NCBI GenBank assembly: GCA_023213395.1
Contig: CM041465.1
Coordinates: 33,673,741-33,737,740, forward strand
DNA: 64,000 nucleotides
DNA from: Cycas panzhihuaensis
Taxonomy: Eukaryota > Cycadophyta
Direction: 5' to 3'
The notes beneath the pieces were generated by a model. That model saw only the letters and a list, made by a program, of their open reading frames with translations. It did no database searches and had not been told where the DNA came from. Below are positions 60,015-64,000 of this stretch, piece after piece. The translations under genes were made by a program, and so were the position numbers. Each line of letters opens with the position of its first letter. The first letter of the stretch is position 1.

Positions 60015-60390
60015 TCTTTCGGCGATCTCTTCGCCCTGCTCCGAAATGAGCCTAAACTACCATCTTAGGTAGTCCCTATTCTTCCCAACCACGGGTAGAA
60101 TGGCAATTTAAGATGGATCCTTCTTCTTCTTTTTGGTTCCTTCTGCAGAACCAGCATTCCCATACCCTCTCGGGAACTTTTGTCATCTTGCTTGGGCATT
60201 CCCTAATCAGGAAGATGGTTGGGAGCATCGTCGCTCATCTTTCTTGTCTGTCGTTTCCTTCGCATATTCTGCTATGCTCTTCCGTAGACGTATATGCCGC
60301 TCTATCCTCTAACCTCACACCTCTCTATCATCTTCACTCACGACGTGTGTGTGTACTCCTATTAGACATATATCCATACGTGGAAGGAAA
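60015..60390 (+). other. GyA2 spacer between integrase and antisense gene
   Basis: No recognised domain. The open frame 60113-60409 (plus) is hydrophobic and probably chance. The right part is the expected 3' end of the antisense transcript, with T-rich DNA on the minus strand. Confidence 0.4.
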
Positions 60391-61277
60391 CGTATGCATC
60401 ATACAATAAAATACTCATAACATAAAATATCCATAGCATAACATTTACAACACATAAAATAAACACACATGTCATCCACACATGATACATCATACACAGC
60501 ATCTCATATCCAAATGGGGTTCCAATTACCCCATGTATATATATATACATCCAAAAATCATGTCACAGCATACATCTGGGAAGTCGGTGTCCTTGCAGGG
60601 GGGTACAATCATATGGTCCTATATATGACCCCTTGGAGGCCCGTGCTTTCCCCTGTCAAAATCATATGTACATATCCTACTCTACTATTGTCCCGCTCCT
60701 GGGGTACCATCTCCCGGTCTATGTGATCCCTCTCCTGGGGACCACATACCTCCGAGGCTCCTCCTGGGCCTCCACGAGCTGCCTACCTCGCTCGCCTCGT
60801 CTCACGGTTGTCTCGGGGTCGTCGCCGCCCTGTGGGTATGCGTCCTGCTCCAGCTCGACCTCGACACCATCTACGCTACTGGCTGATCGTATTGGGCCTG
60901 GATACGATCCCTCTCTCCTCAGCGTGCTTCCTCCGTCACCCTGAGACGCTCTATGACTACCGCTAACTGGGTCCTGCTCTCGGCATCTTCGCCTGCTCCA
61001 CCCTGTGCCTCTAGAGCTTGCACCCATCCGCGTAGCTCGTCCCTCTCGCGCCTCGCATCATCTCTCTCCTGCTGCAGTCATCCCTGGGATGTCACGTGCT
61101 CTTGGGACTCTGCAGCCCATATGTCCCTCGCCCTCACCGATGGGGTGAATGCCTCTGCATGGGCACCTGCCGCTCTGGGCTCATCTCCCGCCTGGATAGG
61201 CGGTTGCCCCTCTGCATACACCTGAGGGAATATCTCCTTCACCATAGCCTCTATCAGTGTCCAAATCTCTGCTGCAC

Positions 61278-61388
61278 CTGCCAATGCAACATGCCATGTG
61301 TCAGTATACATCTCACCATATACCATAATCAAACCAAACCAAACATCTATCTGGATTCCAAACGACTCAGGAAAAGGTTAGGTCTCAC
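61278..61388 (-). other. intron 2 of the antisense gene
   Basis: On the minus strand the donor is ACAGTAG|GTGAGACC and the acceptor TTGCATTGGCAG|GTGCAGC, 111 bp apart, a usual plant intron size. A possible counterpart of about 100 bp is in the tentative second copy at 18253-18352. Confidence 0.65.
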
Positions 61389-62573
61389 CTACTGTGGCCG
61401 CCGTCTCCTCTGGTCACACGGCATCCTCCCCTTCTGGCTCTTCGCCAGCTGTGGGTGCCTCATCCTCTGGCACCTCCTCTTCCTGGGCATCCCTCCTCAC
61501 AGGGACCGGCTTATCTCTCATCCCTCTAGATTCCATCATGATTCGCAGCCTGCGGGCCTTAGTCACGGGTCCCTTGCTCTCGTCCTGCGGTCCTGACAGG
61601 CCTGCCTCTCCTTTGGTAGCCCCGGATGGACCCTCTGTACCTCCTACCATCCCTGAGGGACCTGCCTCTCCTGCAGGTCATGATGGGCTGGCCCCATCAT
61701 CTCCATCGTCTCTGCCATCATCACCTGCGGGCACTCCTGCTCCGCCCGCCTCGTCGTCACTATCCCACCTCACTATCCTATAAGGCTCTGCTACGTAGTC
61801 TGGTAGGGTGAGGAGGTCTAGCGACGTAGCCTCCACCGATCGTCAGACATGGGCCCTGTCCTCTGTCCCTCTCAGTTGAGTCTACCACCTGTGGACCATC
61901 GGGGCCCGCTCTGTGATGGGGTGTGGTACCCCCGCTGGTGCCACCGCCATGAAATGATAAAAAAACCAACATTGCAGCAGTGTGATGTATGACAACCCGC
62001 CTCTGCTGGTCATCCTGATAGTGTCTAGATGGGCGACGAGGTTCGTCACTATCAGGGTCACCCAGTCCATCCTCTCGCTGGCTTCGCCGCGGCGAACTGC
62101 ATCTAACCATCCACCTGGTATCTCCCTATAGTTTTGCTTCCGGGAAATCGAGCGTAACGCAAGATATAACTAGCTTCCTCACCTGAGGAATCCCTGACAT
62201 CAGTATAGTCTAGAGGGGGGCTCCCCTCCGCTCCCATCTATCAGCTCTTGTGAAGAAGTGGTCGCCTCCCTGTGCCTCCAGCGGCGTCCCGGTCTCACCG
62301 GCCTCCCGCCGCCCGAACTCACGATGTCACCAGTATATCTCTCAGCGTGACCATCACATCACCTACCTATGGTAGGTGGAACACATGTCTCCTCCTATCC
62401 CAATGGGATACTATATCAACCAGCAACCTCTGATCTGATGCATATTGAGGTGTCTTGAAGGCCTTGTATAGGCCACACCTCTGCAAGATCTCTCTGTCCT
62501 CCTGTGATGCCATCTCCATGTAACTCAGCATGGCCATACCCACGTTCTCGCGGTTATCTACTGCGATGACAGC

Positions 62574-63028
62574 CTGTGCACACCAAAAAATAATCCAAGT
62601 TAGCTTCACGTCAGTTACTATCATCCCTCACTCTCTCAAAACTCTCTCTGCCTGAGATTTGGGGCTCTTTTAGGCCTTGTATCTCTTTTTCTCCTTGTCG
62701 TCTTCGTACTGTGCCAAACTTGGCAGTACTGCTAAGTTTAGAACAGGTACCGCGGTAATGATTGCGGCACTGCGATCATTGTCGCGGTATGAATGGCGAT
62801 CCCCTAAAAGGGGAGATTTCTGCCCCAAAAAAATAAAATTCTTACGGTGGACCAGGTAGCCCGGGACCAGGGCTCCCTAATGCCTAGGTCCGTGCCTCTT
62901 TCTGGGTCCAATTCAGACTCTGAGAGGCCTCTGATTACCCACAAGGGGCACTAAAAACCACATAAAACTACGAAAAATTAATTAATTTCAAACTTTGAAA
63001 TAGGTTAGGTTTAGTGATATCCACTCAC
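62574..63028 (-). other. intron 1 of the antisense gene
   Basis: On the minus strand the donor is CTA|GTGAGTGG and the acceptor is TTTTTTGGTGTGCACAG|GCTG, both good plant splice signals. Length 455 bp. The joined frame is not clean: the only phase that reaches the PMD frame meets a TAG at the junction, which could be a former CAG. Confidence 0.6.
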
Positions 63029-63180
63029 TAGATCCGGTCTCGCTATCGCCATGTCGTCCTATCGATCCTGCTGGCTCTCTCTGCTCTCCGATCCAACGGT
63101 CTGATCTCTCCCTGCGTGCCTCCAAAGTTGGGTAGCGCTCTGCTGTGTAAGGGAATGGCTCTGGTTTCATATGAGAGCTG

Positions 63181-63736
63181 GTGAAAATGAATCCATTTTC
63201 TGGTTGTTTTCCTTATATAGGCGGGGCCCCCGACGGGCACTTCTTCCGTTTCTGGCTCTGTGACAGTCGTTGGGACTGTCATGTCCCCCTGGTAGCCTTT
63301 GCCTTCTGGCCCTGTCGCCTATTGTGCTCTATTGATGCCCTTTTTGCCCTCCCTTGCAAGGGAATTTATGGTGCCTCATTATCGCACTTTTGCCAGGGCC
63401 CTTCTACATCGTTTTACGCGCTACTCTCATGCATGCCCGAGTTTATACTCGTTTGGCTCGTTTCGTCACCCTAGACATGTTTCCGTAGCTCTTTCTCACT
63501 CTTGGGGTCCCCAAAGGGAATGCTCCCCTGCCTGGGGGCATGTTTCACTTTTCGAAGTGACCTTTTGGTGCCCCATGAGGCTTTTTCTTCCGACCACTCT
63601 CTACCGATGATCGGATTGCTTACTCTCGCCCTGGGTAACCTCATTGCTAGGTCCTCCTACCCTTCACGGCCACTTTTTGCTTGCCTTTTGAATGTTGCTT
63701 TCATTATCTATTGACTACCAGGATTTTGTGTCACCT
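63181..63736. other. GyA2 spacer between antisense promoter and RNase H
   Basis: Plus-strand open frames here (63181-63474, 63299-63610) have no recognised domain. The stretch probably holds upstream promoter sequence of the antisense gene and untranslated sequence before the RNase H frame. Confidence 0.4.
63211..63221 (-). promoter_or_regulatory. TATA box of the antisense gene
   Basis: The minus strand reads CCTATATAAGG, about 40 bp upstream of the first exon-1 ATG (63170-63172), in a GC-rich context that makes the TATA element stand out. The spacing fits a start of transcription around 63180-63190. Confidence 0.6.
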
Positions 63737-64000
63737 ATGTTTATCTACATTTTTACTGACGGTGGAAGCCGCAGTAATCCTGGACCTTCCGCTGCTGCAT
63801 GGATTCTCCGCAGCCCTTCTGGACACGATCTCCTTCGCTCTGGGATCTTCCTCCTAGAGGCTACTAACAACGAAGCTGAATATATAGCTATTATTGAAGC
63901 CTTTACCGATGCCCTCTGTTTTCATTGCGGATCCATCGTTTTGCTTTGCGACTCTCAATTTGTGGTGTCTCATCTCACCCAGGTTTACCAGGTGCGATGC
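63737..64000 (+). CDS. GyA2 archaeal-type RNase H, partial at window end
   Basis: An open frame from the ATG at 63737 runs to the window end (88 codons, no stop). It starts MFIYIFTDGGSRSNPGPS with the first catalytic Asp at 63758-63760. ATNNEAEYIAIIEAF carries the Glu, and IVLLCDSQFVVSHLTQVY carries the second Asp. This is the archaeal/RVT_3 type of RNase H, distinct from the gypsy one at 58.3 kb. It would remove RNA from hybrids during reverse transcription. Unlike the rest of pol it is intact as far as visible, and it stands about 3.7 kb downstream of integrase, so it needs its own way of expression (splicing or a subgenomic message). It could lose its frame beyond the window. Confidence 0.88.
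   Translation, partial: MFIYIFTDGGSRSNPGPSAAAWILRSPSGHDLLRSGIFLLEATNNEAEYIAIIEAFTDALCFHCGSIVLLCDSQFVVSHLTQVYQVRC

Larger units (their letters stand above)
60391..63180 (-). pseudogene. antisense gene with plant mobile domain inside GyA2
   Basis: Minus-strand unit between integrase and the terminal RNase H. Exon 1 starts near 63172 (ATG at 63170-63172, or MAIARPDL at 63050-63052). Exon 2 (62573 to 61389) begins AVIAVDNRENVGMAMLSYME and contains DQRLLVDIVSHWDRRRHVFH, then LP, a stop and VGDVMVTLRDI. This is the PMD pattern of W, H-FHLP, G---VTL-D. Further on are YITLLQCWFFYHFMAVAP and an acidic, low-complexity segment with WDSDDE. Exon 3 (from 61277) has AAEIWTLIEAMVKEIFPQVY and a coiled coil with QQERDDARRERDELRGWV. 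PMD proteins occur in host genes (MAIN/MAIL family) and in transposon-linked genes. Frameshifts and stops show decay; the 3' end is approximate. Confidence 0.72.
50491..64000 (+). mobile_element. GyA2: Tat-lineage Ty3-gypsy element with antisense gene, open at window end
   Basis: Long 5' LTR, tRNA-Arg-like primer site, gag, protease, RT, RNase H, integrase, then an antisense PMD-type gene and an archaeal-type RNase H on the plus strand. A second RNase H of archaeal type is the hallmark of the plant Tat lineage, as is a weakened gypsy RNase H. The coding part has about a dozen stops, nearly all explained by C-to-T or G-to-A changes, and frames are otherwise long, so it is the youngest large element here. 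The 3' LTR lies beyond the window. Confidence 0.92.

Noticed and set aside
60391-63180. The PMD unit as an independent, intact host gene
   Set aside because: It lies between integrase and RNase H of one retrotransposon and has stops and frameshifts in the PMD part, so an element-borne, decayed gene fits better.

Overview
The window is intergenic DNA from a large, repeat-rich plant nuclear genome, very probably a seed plant. It consists almost entirely of old, broken and nested LTR retrotransposons of the Ty1-copia and Ty3-gypsy groups. The evidence for a plant is the combination of initiator-Met primer sites (TGGTATCAGAGC type), a Tat-lineage gypsy element carrying a second, archaeal-type RNase H, TRIM elements with 65-bp LTRs, and a plant mobile domain (PMD) gene. 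I see no intact host gene, tRNA, rRNA or CRISPR array. The species cannot be named from the sequence.

Layout. 1-1.1 kb: 5' part of a minus-strand copia element (gag to protease), cut by the window edge. 1.1-7.7 kb: unassigned AT-rich DNA with a probable minus-strand LTR and primer site near 3.55-4.08 kb and a 19-G run. 7.7-13.2 kb: GyA1, a decayed plus-strand Tat-type gypsy element that has lost RT, RNase H and integrase but kept gag, protease and the terminal archaeal-type RNase H. 13.4-16.1 kb: a gag-only minus-strand gypsy derivative with paired LTRs. 16.6-17.75 kb: a compound microsatellite with about 295 bp of pure TA. 17.8-18.95 kb: a decayed minus-strand sequence resembling the C-terminal half of the PMD gene found near the right end. 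19.0-23.3 kb: LTR X1, a plus-strand copia gag-protease-integrase fragment, and an LTR (Y) carrying both a PPT and a primer site. 23.32-29.55 kb: the only complete element, Copia1 (minus), with a perfect AGGTC target duplication. 30.6-37.4 kb: copia gag scrap (plus) and Copia2 (minus). 37.4-39.7 kb: Copia4 (plus) with its 3' LTR. 39.7-40.9 kb: gypsy RT fragment (minus). 40.9-45.5 kb: Copia5 and a gag-only copia (minus). 45.7-50.5 kb: GyA3 protease fragment (minus), interrupted by Copia3 (minus), itself interrupted by a cluster of three TRIM copies. 50.49-64 kb: GyA2, the least decayed element (plus), with a 2.7-kb 5' LTR, a tRNA-Arg-like primer site and gag-PR-RT-RNH-INT; it continues past the window end.

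The most notable structure is the 3' part of GyA2. Between integrase and the archaeal-type RNase H lies an antisense gene (about 60.4-63.2 kb) with its own TATA box, at least two plausible introns, a PMD-like domain and a coiled-coil tail. It is broken by frameshifts and stops, but looks like a captured or co-travelling transcription unit.

Throughout, premature stops sit mostly where the families have Gln, Arg or Trp. In a hand-compared part of the Copia1 LTRs nearly all differences are transitions. Both fit long-term cytosine methylation and deamination of silenced elements. Names such as GyA1 or Copia3 are labels for this window only. All coordinates read by eye, especially ends of decayed elements, may be off by a few to tens of bases.
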